41,287 bases of DNA, taken from positions 1 to 41,287 of the forward strand of contig NZ_BBRX01000038.1 of NCBI RefSeq assembly GCF_000829675.1, given 5' to 3'. The notes beneath the pieces were generated by a model, which saw nothing but the letters and a program-made list of their open reading frames with translations, was not told where the DNA came from and ran no database searches. The DNA comes from Acinetobacter rudis. Its GTDB lineage: Bacteria > Pseudomonadota > Gammaproteobacteria > Pseudomonadales > Moraxellaceae. The position numbers and the translations under genes were made by a program. Of this stretch, positions 9,421 to 18,558 are shown piece by piece. Positions within the stretch are counted from its first letter, which is position 1; each line of letters starts with the position of its first letter.

Positions 9421-11981
9421 GAGATACTCACCAGTGCCTTACCTGATACAGATGCATCTTTCATTTTATACTCGCAGTCCTTAACTTGAGGTAACTCAGT
9501 AATCGTTTCATTGACTTTATGCCCAGGTTTAAACTCATGCGTTTTTGCTCTTACTTCAAACACTTTATCTGTTCTAATGATTACCCCTGCACTACCAATT
9601 TCCAATTGTGAACCGTCCGCCGTAATCAATATCTTTTTCTTGGCTGTAAGCTCAATATTTTCTTCAGTCGAAATCATTTGAATATTTTGATGAGCAATGA
9701 GGTCCATCACAGCACTTTGTGCGATCAACTCAACCTTCTCTTTAGCGGAAATTAGGCTAATACCTTGCTGTACTGCAAGTAAACTGATTTTATCTAAGAC
9801 CTGAGCAATCAGATTTTTCTGTGTACTGATATTAATACTATCGCCAGCTGTCTGATTAATCTGGCCTTCCGCAGAAAGATGAATATCTTCATTGCTACTC
9901 AGTGCAATAGATTGTGGTGCAGCTAATAGCATTACCGCTGTTTTAAACGTAGCAGCTCTGGCTGGATCTTCCTGACTGAGTTGATCAATAAATGCTTTTA
10001 AATTCTCCAAAGCTTCCAATGGATCAGTTTGCTGTTTTTTAGCAACGTCACTTAGTGCTTGGGCCTGATTTAGATTTGACTCAAGTTGTTGCTTTGCAGC
10101 AATTGCATCTAAATGCATACCCTTGGCTTGATCTTGAGCATGTGTTGAAACCAATAAGCCTTTTCCTGCTCTAACCGCACCCCATTGATCTGTCCTTAAC
10201 TCAAAACCCTCTCCACGAAACTCCTGACGACCTTTTGCATCAGGGATTCGCTTGACATACCCCAAATTCAGTTCACTGGCTTGATGGTCACTTCTCAAAT
10301 GTACCTGCATCTGCCCTTGAGTATCATCCATGACCAACTGGTTGGCCTGACTGCCTCCTAATTCTTTGGACTTAATCCCAGAGAGCGCTTTCTGACTCGG
10401 TAACTCCCATATCGGCATCTGCTCGGGATTGGTTAAACGTCCTGCCACAAAGGGCATATCTGGATCAGCATTAAAGAAGTCCACGATGACTTCCTGACCA
10501 ATCCTTGGCAAATGAATAGTACCGAAGTTATGACCTGCCCAAGCAGTTGATACCCGCAACCAACAGCAGTTGGTGCCATCTGTTTCCATAAAGTCATCAT
10601 CTTGACCTTGGGAACCGATACGATCCCAATGAAATTTGACTTTTACTCGTCCGTATTGATCGGTATAGATTTCCTCACCAGCCGGTCCCACCACTGTTGC
10701 AGTTTGCGGTCGACCTTGTGGTTTAGACAATGTGCGATCTGGGCGTAGGATTTGTTCATCGGGCTGTACCAAGAATTTAACTTGCGAATCATAAAACTGA
10801 TTATCTGCCCGCTCACCACTGATATCTTGAATCAAAGTTTGTGTGCCCAGTACTAACCAACCCCGGTTAGAGTCACTGTTGGGATGATTTTCCAGTTCAA
10901 AACGATGGCCTGTTTGAAGTCCTTTTAAACGCGCCTGACCTTCAGCCCGATAACCATGTTGATATAAGCCTTCAACACGTTGTTGAGCACGACTTTGACC
11001 ACCCTCTTCTGCACTTATGAAATCACCTTGTTGCCATTCATAAACTTCCTGTTCAGCATGTTGATTGTCCCATAGGAACTGATCCTGAGCTGTTTGTACT
11101 AAAGTGGGTTGTTTAAACTGATAGTCACTGAGCTGGATCTTACCACTGACCAACTGTTGGACTGGCTCAAAATGCTCAATATACTCTGCACCCTCTGGGA
11201 AACGTTGATTGGGAGGATAGATGCTTAAGCTTCGATAGCCTTCGGCTTCCATACTTTTAAATGCAGCGTTATGGTCTGACAGCACCCAAGTTAAATTATT
11301 CTGGCTATGCTCAAAATGAAAGTTGATGCCGTGTTCTTGTAATAAACGGCAGATAAAATCGTAGTCAGTTTCACCATACTGTGCCTGAAAGTCCAGTATT
11401 GGATAGTCATCACTACAACGGTAATCGACTGGATAGGCATATGGTTCAAGTACTTGTTCGACAATTTGTAATACTGTTTTTTGTTGAAAAATACGATAAT
11501 TAGAGCTTTTAGTTAATAGCCAAAGCCAAGGAACTAGCGTGATTTTATACATAGCATGGCGGTTACGCACGCCGAGCACTTCCACTCGACTCACAAGCCC
11601 ACGATAAAAACGTGCCCCATTTAAACTACTCTGATAATTCTCTTCTGAGGTAATATTGTTGATGCCATCAAAATTACCATAAGCCACTTTAGTGCCATCA
11701 AGACGTAGTCTTATCGCTAGTTCTGTACCAATTAGCGTTTGTAAGTTTAAATCTGAAGCTGGACTGCCACCACTTTGTGCAACCTGTTTAGATACATAAC
11801 CTTCGAGTCCTTGATAGCCATGCGCAGGTTGATAAAACTCATCCCGAACTTTAACTACAAGTTGGTATTCAAACAGCTCATTGATTTTTTCATGACCTGA
11901 CAAAGAATCAAACCAAAAAAAACTCGTACCGTATTCACTTTGTGGCAAGGCTGCGCCAAATAACTTTACTTGGTGATTCAT
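9417..11981 (-). CDS. vgrG: T6SS spike protein VgrG, second paralogue
   Basis: The product is 854 residues with the same layout as the VgrG at 1679-4363: gpD/gp27-like region, gp5 OB-fold near 433-460 and DUF2345 from about 600. The first 60 residues differ at 9 positions from the paralogue, about 85% identity, and the similarity continues to about residue 600. A small insertion of about 8-10 residues, containing DDDFMETDGTNCC, lies in the OB-fold region. The tail after about 800 is unrelated to the other copy and ends in a short basic/polar segment, not a transthyretin-like module. This fits use of a DUF4123 adaptor, encoded directly downstream with a 4-nt overlap. The start is the ATG at 11981; a promoter should lie in the 585-bp gap upstream. 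Confidence 0.95.
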   Translation of the reverse strand: MNHQVKLFGAALPQSEYGTSFFWFDSLSGHEKINELFEYQLVVKVRDEFYQPAHGYQGLEGYVSKQVAQSGGSPASDLNLQTLIGTELAIRLRLDGTKVAYGNFDGINNITSEENYQSSLNGARFYRGLVSRVEVLGVRNRHAMYKITLVPWLWLLTKSSNYRIFQQKTVLQIVEQVLEPYAYPVDYRCSDDYPILDFQAQYGETDYDFICRLLQEHGINFHFEHSQNNLTWVLSDHNAAFKSMEAEGYRSLSIYPPNQRFPEGAEYIEHFEPVQQLVSGKIQLSDYQFKQPTLVQTAQDQFLWDNQHAEQEVYEWQQGDFISAEEGGQSRAQQRVEGLYQHGYRAEGQARLKGLQTGHRFELENHPNSDSNRGWLVLGTQTLIQDISGERADNQFYDSQVKFLVQPDEQILRPDRTLSKPQGRPQTATVVGPAGEEIYTDQYGRVKVKFHWDRIGSQGQDDDFMETDGTNCCWLRVSTAWAGHNFGTIHLPRIGQEVIVDFFNADPDMPFVAGRLTNPEQMPIWELPSQKALSGIKSKELGGSQANQLVMDDTQGQMQVHLRSDHQASELNLGYVKRIPDAKGRQEFRGEGFELRTDQWGAVRAGKGLLVSTHAQDQAKGMHLDAIAAKQQLESNLNQAQALSDVAKKQQTDPLEALENLKAFIDQLSQEDPARAATFKTAVMLLAAPQSIALSSNEDIHLSAEGQINQTAGDSINISTQKNLIAQVLDKISLLAVQQGISLISAKEKVELIAQSAVMDLIAHQNIQMISTEENIELTAKKKILITADGSQLEIGSAGVIIRTDKVFEVRAKTHEFKPGHKVNETITELPQVKDCEYKMKDASVSGKALVSIS

Positions 11982-12566
11982 TTGTTAAGATTAGGTTGTA
12001 ATGACTGAACAATATACGATTTATACCATTTTGTGGACCTACGCTACTTATAAATTTTCAATATAATATGTAGTGTATTGTAAATGAAATAAAATATTCA
12101 AAATCGTCTTTTACAACAGCGCATGACAACTAAAATTTATTTCACCTAATCCAGGTTCAGGAGATCGACATTTTGATACCATCAAAATTTTATTTAATGG
12201 GTTAACGATGATATCCCTAAAGAATTTAGGCAGCATCAGATCACTCTAGAAAGTCACTACAACAACTTGGGAATTGTATAATGAACTATTTTAAATACTT
12301 AAAAAATAAAACTTGCAACACATCAGCTCAATTTTTTTAGAAACCATAGAGGCTACTCACTATAAAGTAGAGTTTAAAATCATTATTCGTTCTTTATGCT
12401 AAAAAACTAACTAATTTTACTCATAGCAACTTAAACTTTTGTGTCATAAAACATTCTCAATGCTCACTGAGATAAATACCTAGCACATATCATATCCTAT
12501 GAAGTTCTCTTGGAAAACTAATGTTTGATCACCCTCAAAGACCCGAGGTAACAAAAGGATATTCTA
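11982..12566. other. 585-bp divergent intergenic region with a decayed coding fragment
   Basis: This gap separates the minus-strand vgrG from the plus-strand gene at 12567 and must hold promoters for both. At 12123-12249 on the plus strand, an ATG begins MTTKIYFT and hits a stop. Removing one T near 12149 joins this to NPGSGDRHFDTIKILFNGL, which resembles the N-terminal NPxSG block of diacylglycerol-kinase-like proteins. It is therefore a possible frameshifted fragment; the rest of such a gene is absent. The remainder is very AT-rich with no recognisable site. Confidence 0.3.
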
Positions 12567-13577
12567 ATGAAAGTACATAAAAGAACGTTTATTAAAAAAA
12601 TTCCGCAATTTTTTCTTCTCATATTTTGTTTAATGATGAGATCTACAATGGCAAATGAATACCAAGTTGATATTGGTTGGGTTCCTGGATTTATTTCTGA
12701 ATTCAATAATGCTCAAACATATATTAATGATTCATCAGGAAAAGTAATTACCCATTTTGGAGGAAGAAACACTGCAGGTGGAGCTTTAGGCACAGGCGTG
12801 CAGAACTCTCCTAAAGCGGAATTTCAAACACCAAGTACAATGCTTGTAACATGGTTATCTTTTAAAGATGGTTATTTCTGGCAAGCTAAAATAGATTTAC
12901 CAGAAAAAGATATATCACGATTGTTTGATGAGAAAATTCAAGGCATTTTTGTCTCTCAACCATACCAAAAGGTTCAACGGTATAATAAGCTTGTTGTTAA
13001 TGTAGGTCCTCAAGGTAAAGTTTATATTTTTCTTGGTGGTGTAGACATTAAATTAATTGGAAAATATCAAGGTTATAAAATAGATATTCCTTGGGAAACA
13101 CATGTTAAAGATACTTGGTCAAGTTCACCAGCTCAACCTATTACTAAACATCAATACATAACAAAAGTTCAGGAATCACGTAAAGATACAATTAAACAGG
13201 CTGAACAATTTGATGAAAAAATATTTAATCCTATCAAGTGGAAATTAACTTTAAATCAACCTAACCAATTGATTGCCTATACGTCTAAAATGATTAATGG
13301 TGAAGATCAAACTATTTTAGATAATGTTGGACAAACGACATTAAACTCTGTTCCCAAGATTTTTATTTTTGATGTAAAAAATGGATCAAAAATATCACGT
13401 TACCGTGTAAAATTAGATCCTATAATTTATGCATTCTTTCATGACAATTTTAATTCTAATAATGTTGTGAACTTTAATATAAATTTCCCTAATGCCAATG
13501 AAGCAAATTTATATTTAGAACAAGGGGCCAAAAAAGTTGAATTTAAAAAAATAGATATTGAGGAAATAAAACGCTAA
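12567..13577 (+). CDS. Exported DUF2931-like protein, possible T6SS immunity protein
   Basis: The 336-residue product begins with a signal peptide: basic MKVHKRTFIKK, a hydrophobic core FFLLIFCLMM, and likely cleavage after STMA near residue 29. The block LVTWLSFKDGYFWQAKIDLP (about 93-112) resembles the W-S-x-(E/K)-x-x-F core I associate with DUF2931 proteins, which often sit by T6SS vgrG loci. There is no lipobox cysteine, so a soluble periplasmic protein is expected. The start is ATG 12567 with AAAGGA 7 nt upstream. It stands alone on the plus strand, head to head with a vgrG. A periplasmic immunity role, for example against a Tle lipase, is a guess from context. The low GC compared with the siderophore region suggests accessory origin. 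Confidence 0.6.
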   Translation: MKVHKRTFIKKIPQFFLLIFCLMMRSTMANEYQVDIGWVPGFISEFNNAQTYINDSSGKVITHFGGRNTAGGALGTGVQNSPKAEFQTPSTMLVTWLSFKDGYFWQAKIDLPEKDISRLFDEKIQGIFVSQPYQKVQRYNKLVVNVGPQGKVYIFLGGVDIKLIGKYQGYKIDIPWETHVKDTWSSSPAQPITKHQYITKVQESRKDTIKQAEQFDEKIFNPIKWKLTLNQPNQLIAYTSKMINGEDQTILDNVGQTTLNSVPKIFIFDVKNGSKISRYRVKLDPIIYAFFHDNFNSNNVVNFNINFPNANEANLYLEQGAKKVEFKKIDIEEIKR

Positions 13578-13686
13578 TTTAAAGATCTTCCTTGTCCTGA
13601 CTCTAATAGTTGTAAATCAGAATAAGGCCCTAATCAATTCACTGTCGTTTTTGGAAAAGGTCTAAACTCAATATGGTTTTAATCAC

Positions 13687-15078
13687 TCAATGATCATCCT
13701 TTAAATACCAGTTTCTCCATGAGCTACTACCACGCACTTCGATTGGCACAGCGTCAATCAACTGGTCTTTGAGTACATCAGTTTGCTCTACTGCTTTGGC
13801 AAGCCTTACTTTAACTGAGTGAATACATTCACGATCACCAAATTCACAGCGATCCAAAGTTGTCCCACCACAAGGACCATTAGCCAAACCTTTTGGACAA
13901 GTTTCAGGACAGATGTACAAGGTGTCAGCTAAGCGACATTGACCACAATTATCACACCCCACTACACTGTGTTTACTGAGTAATTCTGTTTTTAATAAAG
14001 CTTTGGCAGCGGGTTTCTTGTTCCAAAAACCTTGATTAAAAATCATATGTCCTAGGCCAAGCCCTAATTTTGAGTTAAAGACCGCATCATGCATCAAATG
14101 CAATTGTTGATACTTTACAATCTGCCCTAGACTGACCTTTTTGCTATAGGTATTTACGTTGGGTCTAAAAACTTCGTCAGACTGATCTTCCCATAAGTCA
14201 TGCCACATTTGTTCACAATCTGCCAAATCCAAATGGCGATATCGCTCAATATAACTTTGTAATAACTGCTGTTCTTCTGGTTTGTGACAAGCGGATAAAT
14301 GCACTCCCGCAAAACCGAGATGCTGATAAATTAAAATCTGTAAGGCGCAGCGTTCATAAACACGTTCTGTTAAACCTAAAGATTTTTCTTGCTCTAATAC
14401 CTCAACCATACGCGGTGTAATGACTATACCCGCAACCTGTTGTTTAAGCATAAAATTAGCACGAGCTAAAGTTAAGGGCATTACACAAGCCAGTAATTTT
14501 TGCGCATAGCTATGCCGTTTTAAAAAGCGTTGTAGTTGTTTTAAAGCGGCAATATCATATCCCAACTGGGTGATTATAAAGTCTGCACCCGCTTTAACTT
14601 TTTTATGTAGCTTTAAATACTGCGCATCGATTTCAGCTTCTGTATATTTAAATGGATTAAATGCAACACCGATACAGAAACCACCATGTTGCTTCGCCGC
14701 CATCACGGCGTTGACTGACTCCAAATAACGCGTACGCGCACCATGCTCACCACTTTCATGGTGTTTAAGTTTATCGCCTGTTAACAGCAGTAAATTATGC
14801 TGACCAGCCGTTTGTGCTTGCTGCAAAAACTGTTTAAATTCAGCAATATCACGCCCCTTACCTGCATAGTGCAAAACTTTATCAACCTCAGCAGGAAACT
14901 GTTGAGCAGCAACAAGAGGTGCTACATCATCATCACTATGTACCCGATCTGCCAAAGTCATTAGCGCAGGAAAGCCTGCAAATTCGGTAACCACTGGAAA
15001 TAGCTCTTTGAGTGAAGTTAAATACTCCACGAGTACACAAAATTGATTTTCAGCAAAAATATTTGATAACTGCGACAT
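13687..15078 (-). CDS. Methylenetetrahydrofolate-reductase-like protein with Cys-rich C-terminal domain
   Basis: The 463-residue product has an N-terminal TIM-barrel part of the MetF type (about 10-290; YLESVNAVMAAKQ, CIGVAFNPFKYTEAE, KKVKAGADFIITQLGYD). The C-terminal region (about 370-420) matches the MTHFR C-terminal (PF12225) cysteine cluster: CDNCGQC, ICPETCPKGLANGPCGGT, CEFGDREC. In MetV-type proteins this cluster binds zinc or iron-sulfur. The protein probably handles C1-folate, but it is not ordinary MetF, which lacks this domain, and its partner is unknown. No neighbour suggests a pathway. The start ATG 15078 has no clear ribosome site. An inverted repeat AACCCAAATGGGTT at 15091-15104, 12 nt upstream, could be regulatory. 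Confidence 0.82.
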   Translation of the reverse strand: MSQLSNIFAENQFCVLVEYLTSLKELFPVVTEFAGFPALMTLADRVHSDDDVAPLVAAQQFPAEVDKVLHYAGKGRDIAEFKQFLQQAQTAGQHNLLLLTGDKLKHHESGEHGARTRYLESVNAVMAAKQHGGFCIGVAFNPFKYTEAEIDAQYLKLHKKVKAGADFIITQLGYDIAALKQLQRFLKRHSYAQKLLACVMPLTLARANFMLKQQVAGIVITPRMVEVLEQEKSLGLTERVYERCALQILIYQHLGFAGVHLSACHKPEEQQLLQSYIERYRHLDLADCEQMWHDLWEDQSDEVFRPNVNTYSKKVSLGQIVKYQQLHLMHDAVFNSKLGLGLGHMIFNQGFWNKKPAAKALLKTELLSKHSVVGCDNCGQCRLADTLYICPETCPKGLANGPCGGTTLDRCEFGDRECIHSVKVRLAKAVEQTDVLKDQLIDAVPIEVRGSSSWRNWYLKDDH

Positions 15079-15142
15079 AAATCAGAGCAAAACCCAAATG
15101 GGTTAAAAAGGATAGCGCGTTATTGTACCCAAATCCTAGCCA

Positions 15143-15169
15143 ATAAAAAACCAGCTGTTCTACAACTGG
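15143..15169 (-). terminator. Rho-independent terminator of the locus A operon
   Basis: Read on the minus strand, CCAGTTGT-AGA-ACAGCTGG forms an 8-bp stem (one G-U pair) with a 3-nt loop followed by TTTTTTATT. It lies about 65 nt after the stop of the TonB receptor gene at 15233. Confidence 0.8.
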
Positions 15170-15232
15170 CTCTTATGTTCGATATGTTTCAGCTTTTTTT
15201 ACAGTTATAGCCTAATTCAAACAAGAAAAGAA

Positions 15233-17416
15233 TTAAAAATCAAATGTAGCAGAAAGCATATAGGTTCTTGGTGCCCCCAAAGCTAAGTTTGACAACTGAG
15301 GCATCCCCCAATACGCCTTATTGCTTAGGTTGTGTATGCCTGCACGTAGAGTCATTGGAACTTTCACAGCATCTACACGGTAACGTGCACCAATATCATA
15401 AACTGTATGACCTGGTGCATATAAAGTGTTCTCTGCATTAATATATTGTTTTGAAACAGCAGTCATATTTGCTGTGAGCGTTAAACCTGCTGCAAATGCA
15501 GTATCCCATTCTACCCCAAGCTTAGCTTGATGTTTTGCAAAACCAATTGGCACATTGCCTTGATTTTCTCCTGCTTTAGTCTTGGCTAATTCTGGATCAA
15601 GAAGCGTCACACCTCCGAGTACACGAACGTCATTGATGATATTGCCTGCAAATGACCATTCAATCCCACGGTTACGTTGCTCACCATCAGACTTGTAATA
15701 GTTATCTGCGTTGTCTAGGTAGTTATTGGGTTGACTAATATCAAACCATGACAAACTATGTTGAAAACGATCTAACTCAAGTTTAATCCCGAGCTCTTTT
15801 TGTTTGGTCTTTTGTGGCGCAAATACCGTATCACTATTCTCAGCAGTAGCTGGTGCCTGTCCACCTTTGCTTAGACCCTCGATATAATTGGCATAAACAG
15901 AAAGATAATCCGTCGCTTTATAAACAATTGCAGCTCCCGGAGTCACAGCACTCTCATCATAATTGCCCGTTTTCACCTGCTGATAGCGTAGACCTAAAGT
16001 CAACTGCAAACGCTCCCGCATCATCGACACGGTATCAGCCACACCATAACTGCGGGTCTCTAAGCTTGAGCTAAACAAAAAAGGCAAATAAAGATCTGCG
16101 GGTTTTCCCCATACAGGATTATAGATATTGGTGGTGTTTTGTGCACCATTAACATCTCTTTGCCCATAATCATTTTGATTATGTTTATAGTAGGTCGCAT
16201 TCATGACCAGATCATGCCCCAATGCACCTGTATTCAACTTGGCTTTTAAACCAACATCCGCTGACTTTTTTTCTTGATCGAAGGCCAATTGACCAATTCT
16301 ATTATTAAGTGTGCCCTTTTCATCAACAACTGTAGAAAGCATAGTACCGTTATATTGATAATCGGTTTTACTCTGACCATAAGCTGCATATGCCATCACC
16401 TGCTCAGTCACATCGTATTCAGCACGTAGCATTGCACCCTTATCTTTGCTGTGTACAAATGACCAATCTGGATTAAGTAAAGTATTTGGCTTTGGCGGTT
16501 TTGGAATCGCAATCCCAGGCGCAAGATTAATCCCACGCGTTACCCCATCGATCCGATCCTCAGCCGTATACAAGTCAGCTGAAACACGCGTTCGCTCACC
16601 CCGCCAATCCAAGCCTAATGACAACAGTTCAGTCTTTTTATCTTGATGTTGAACAGCGCCTTGTCCATCACGATAGACGCCATTTAAACGAACACCAAAT
16701 GCTTTGTCTTGACCAAATCTTCTGGCAATATCGATGTGACCACCAAACTGTGAGTCAGACATATAACTTGCAGTAAATCTATTTAGTGGTTCATCACCTG
16801 CACGCTTGGTGGCTAAATTTACTGTGCCACCAATTGAACCCGCAGGCGGCATACCATTTAATAATGCACTTGGCCCTTTTAATACACTGACCTGTTCAAA
16901 CATTTCAGGTGAAGTCCGATAAAAAGGTGTGATCCCAAACATACCATTCATGGACATATCACCAGCACTTGAAGCGAAACCACGGATATAATAATTTTCT
17001 CCCCAAGCTCCTGTAACACCATTACTAAATACTGCTGCGTCAGTTTTAGCAATCACATCTGTAATGTCTTTCGCCTGATGATCAGCAATATATTGATCAG
17101 TATATGCTTGAGTTTGAAAAGGCGTCTCTAAAAACTTCTTCTCTCCTAAAAACCCCACATGACTGGTCTGTGCCAATTGCCCTGCCAATCGACTATTCGC
17201 CTCGGCATTTAACGAAATTGTAGGCAGAACAACAGGTTGCTCATCTGTCTGTGTTAAGATCTGAGCCGTATTAGCGAAACTCGTCGAAATCGGTAACAAT
17301 AAACCTAAACCGAGTAACATCTGTGCTCGAATTAAGCGATTGAGTTTAAAACTTTTTCCTGCCATTTTCCCACTTAAGATCAATGGCTGATTTAAAGATG
17401 TATGACGATCTTGCAT
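15233..17416 (-). CDS. TonB-dependent siderophore receptor (BauA position)
   Basis: This is an outer-membrane gated porin for a ferric siderophore. From the ATG at 17416 it has 727 residues; the frame extends to a GTG at 17485. The start choice is uncertain: GGA 8 nt before 17416 favours it, while an ATG at 17365 would give a normal 31-residue signal peptide (core MLLGLGLLLPISTSFA). A TonB-box-like VVLPTISLNA follows cleavage. The plug carries YYIRGFASS, QVSVLKGPSALLNG and GGTVNLATKRA, and the barrel ends in a terminal aromatic, YMLSATFDF. There is no extra N-terminal signalling domain. It is the last gene after permease-permease-ATPase-binding protein, the order of bauDCEBA and fatDCBA, which suggests a catechol-type or mixed siderophore ligand. 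The ligand itself cannot be read from sequence. Confidence 0.92.
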   Translation of the reverse strand: MQDRHTSLNQPLILSGKMAGKSFKLNRLIRAQMLLGLGLLLPISTSFANTAQILTQTDEQPVVLPTISLNAEANSRLAGQLAQTSHVGFLGEKKFLETPFQTQAYTDQYIADHQAKDITDVIAKTDAAVFSNGVTGAWGENYYIRGFASSAGDMSMNGMFGITPFYRTSPEMFEQVSVLKGPSALLNGMPPAGSIGGTVNLATKRAGDEPLNRFTASYMSDSQFGGHIDIARRFGQDKAFGVRLNGVYRDGQGAVQHQDKKTELLSLGLDWRGERTRVSADLYTAEDRIDGVTRGINLAPGIAIPKPPKPNTLLNPDWSFVHSKDKGAMLRAEYDVTEQVMAYAAYGQSKTDYQYNGTMLSTVVDEKGTLNNRIGQLAFDQEKKSADVGLKAKLNTGALGHDLVMNATYYKHNQNDYGQRDVNGAQNTTNIYNPVWGKPADLYLPFLFSSSLETRSYGVADTVSMMRERLQLTLGLRYQQVKTGNYDESAVTPGAAIVYKATDYLSVYANYIEGLSKGGQAPATAENSDTVFAPQKTKQKELGIKLELDRFQHSLSWFDISQPNNYLDNADNYYKSDGEQRNRGIEWSFAGNIINDVRVLGGVTLLDPELAKTKAGENQGNVPIGFAKHQAKLGVEWDTAFAAGLTLTANMTAVSKQYINAENTLYAPGHTVYDIGARYRVDAVKVPMTLRAGIHNLSNKAYWGMPQLSNLALGAPRTYMLSATFDF

Positions 17417-17572
17417 AGCACTATTCCATAGAATTTTGGCACACGTTTGCCCTGCATGCGATGTGTTAAAACAAAGCATGTGCACATAAAAATCAATTAA
17501 TTTAGAGTTCTGGCTGGATAAAATCTGGCTACTAACTAATTACAATACAAACAATTAAGTTGCCTATTTAAT

Positions 17573-18544
17573 TCATAGCTGATACCCCTTAATCACATCG
17601 TCAATCACGATACGCATAGCACTTGGGCTTGCAGCCGTGGTATACCAAGCATCAGCATCGACAAAAACAACTTTGCCATTTTTCCAAGCTTTGGTCTGAC
17701 GCAGTAATGGATTGCTCACTTGTTCAGCATTAATTGTTGCACGGCGCTCCATCACCGCAGTACGATCAACGATATATAAAATGTCTGGATCAGCTTTTTG
17801 TATAAATTCACTTGAAATTGGCTGGCCATGTAAACTTGTATCAATAGCGGTACTGGCAGGTTTTACTCCTAATGAGTTAAAGACAAAACCATAACGAGAC
17901 TGCACGCCAAAGTTACTAAATGCCCCATTGTTATGAAGTACGACCAAAGCTTTTTCAGTACGATTTGCAGTGATTTGTTTGGCTTGATTAATTTTTTGAT
18001 CTAATTCAGCCGCTTTCTCTGCTGCAATTTGCTTACGATCAAAAATTTCTCCAAGACTGAATAAATGTGACTTAATGCTTTCAAAGTGCTGTTGCTGACT
18101 ATTGTTGAAATTAATGTCGTAATGAACAGTCGGTGCAATTTCAGTTAAAGTTTGATATTGATTGGCTTGTAACGGAGTAATTAACAATAAATCAGGTTTA
18201 AGTGCATAGATCCGTTCCATATTCGGTTGTACGATTGCACCCAAATCAGCAACACTCTCATCATTTTTATACTGACTTAAAAAATGCGGGACATAGTCTT
18301 TAGGCATTCCTACGAATTTAACGCCCAACTGGTCAAGAAAGTCTGCTTCATTCATATCTAACACAGCAACACGTTGCGGACGCTGCTGAATAACAGTAGT
18401 GCCTAGTTGATGCTGTATGGTGATGGGATTTTCAAGCAACTCCGCGTTGTGTACTTGTGCTGTAGGCTTTTTTTCACACCCAGACAAAACTACTGCCGTA
18501 GTTGCAGCAAAAATCACAGCTGCAGATTTAAGTTTCCAATTCAT
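17573..18544 (-). CDS. Siderophore-binding lipoprotein, CeuE/VctP/BauB-like
   Basis: The ATG at 18544 is chosen because CGGAG lies 8 nt upstream; an earlier in-frame TTG at 18562 is unlikely. The 323-residue product has a lipoprotein signal with lipobox LSGC (Cys23), so it is membrane-anchored in the periplasm. The body is a type III (helical backbone) binding protein, PF01497. Segments VAVLDMNEADFLDQLGV, ALVVLHNNGAFSNFGVQSRYGF, HGQPISSEFIQKADPDILYIVDR and AWYTTAASPSAM fit the CeuE/YclQ/VctP subgroup, which carries catecholate siderophores. It is 14 nt after the ATPase gene and 156 nt before the receptor ATG, so the receptor may have an extra promoter. Confidence 0.9.
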   Translation of the reverse strand: MNWKLKSAAVIFAATTAVVLSGCEKKPTAQVHNAELLENPITIQHQLGTTVIQQRPQRVAVLDMNEADFLDQLGVKFVGMPKDYVPHFLSQYKNDESVADLGAIVQPNMERIYALKPDLLLITPLQANQYQTLTEIAPTVHYDINFNNSQQQHFESIKSHLFSLGEIFDRKQIAAEKAAELDQKINQAKQITANRTEKALVVLHNNGAFSNFGVQSRYGFVFNSLGVKPASTAIDTSLHGQPISSEFIQKADPDILYIVDRTAVMERRATINAEQVSNPLLRQTKAWKNGKVVFVDADAWYTTAASPSAMRIVIDDVIKGYQL

Positions 18545-18558
18545 TTGTTCAACTCCGA

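Noticed and set aside
15091..15104. AACCCAAATGGGTT as a known methionine regulator site
   Set aside because: It matches neither the MetJ nor the MetR consensus; kept only as an unexplained inverted repeat.
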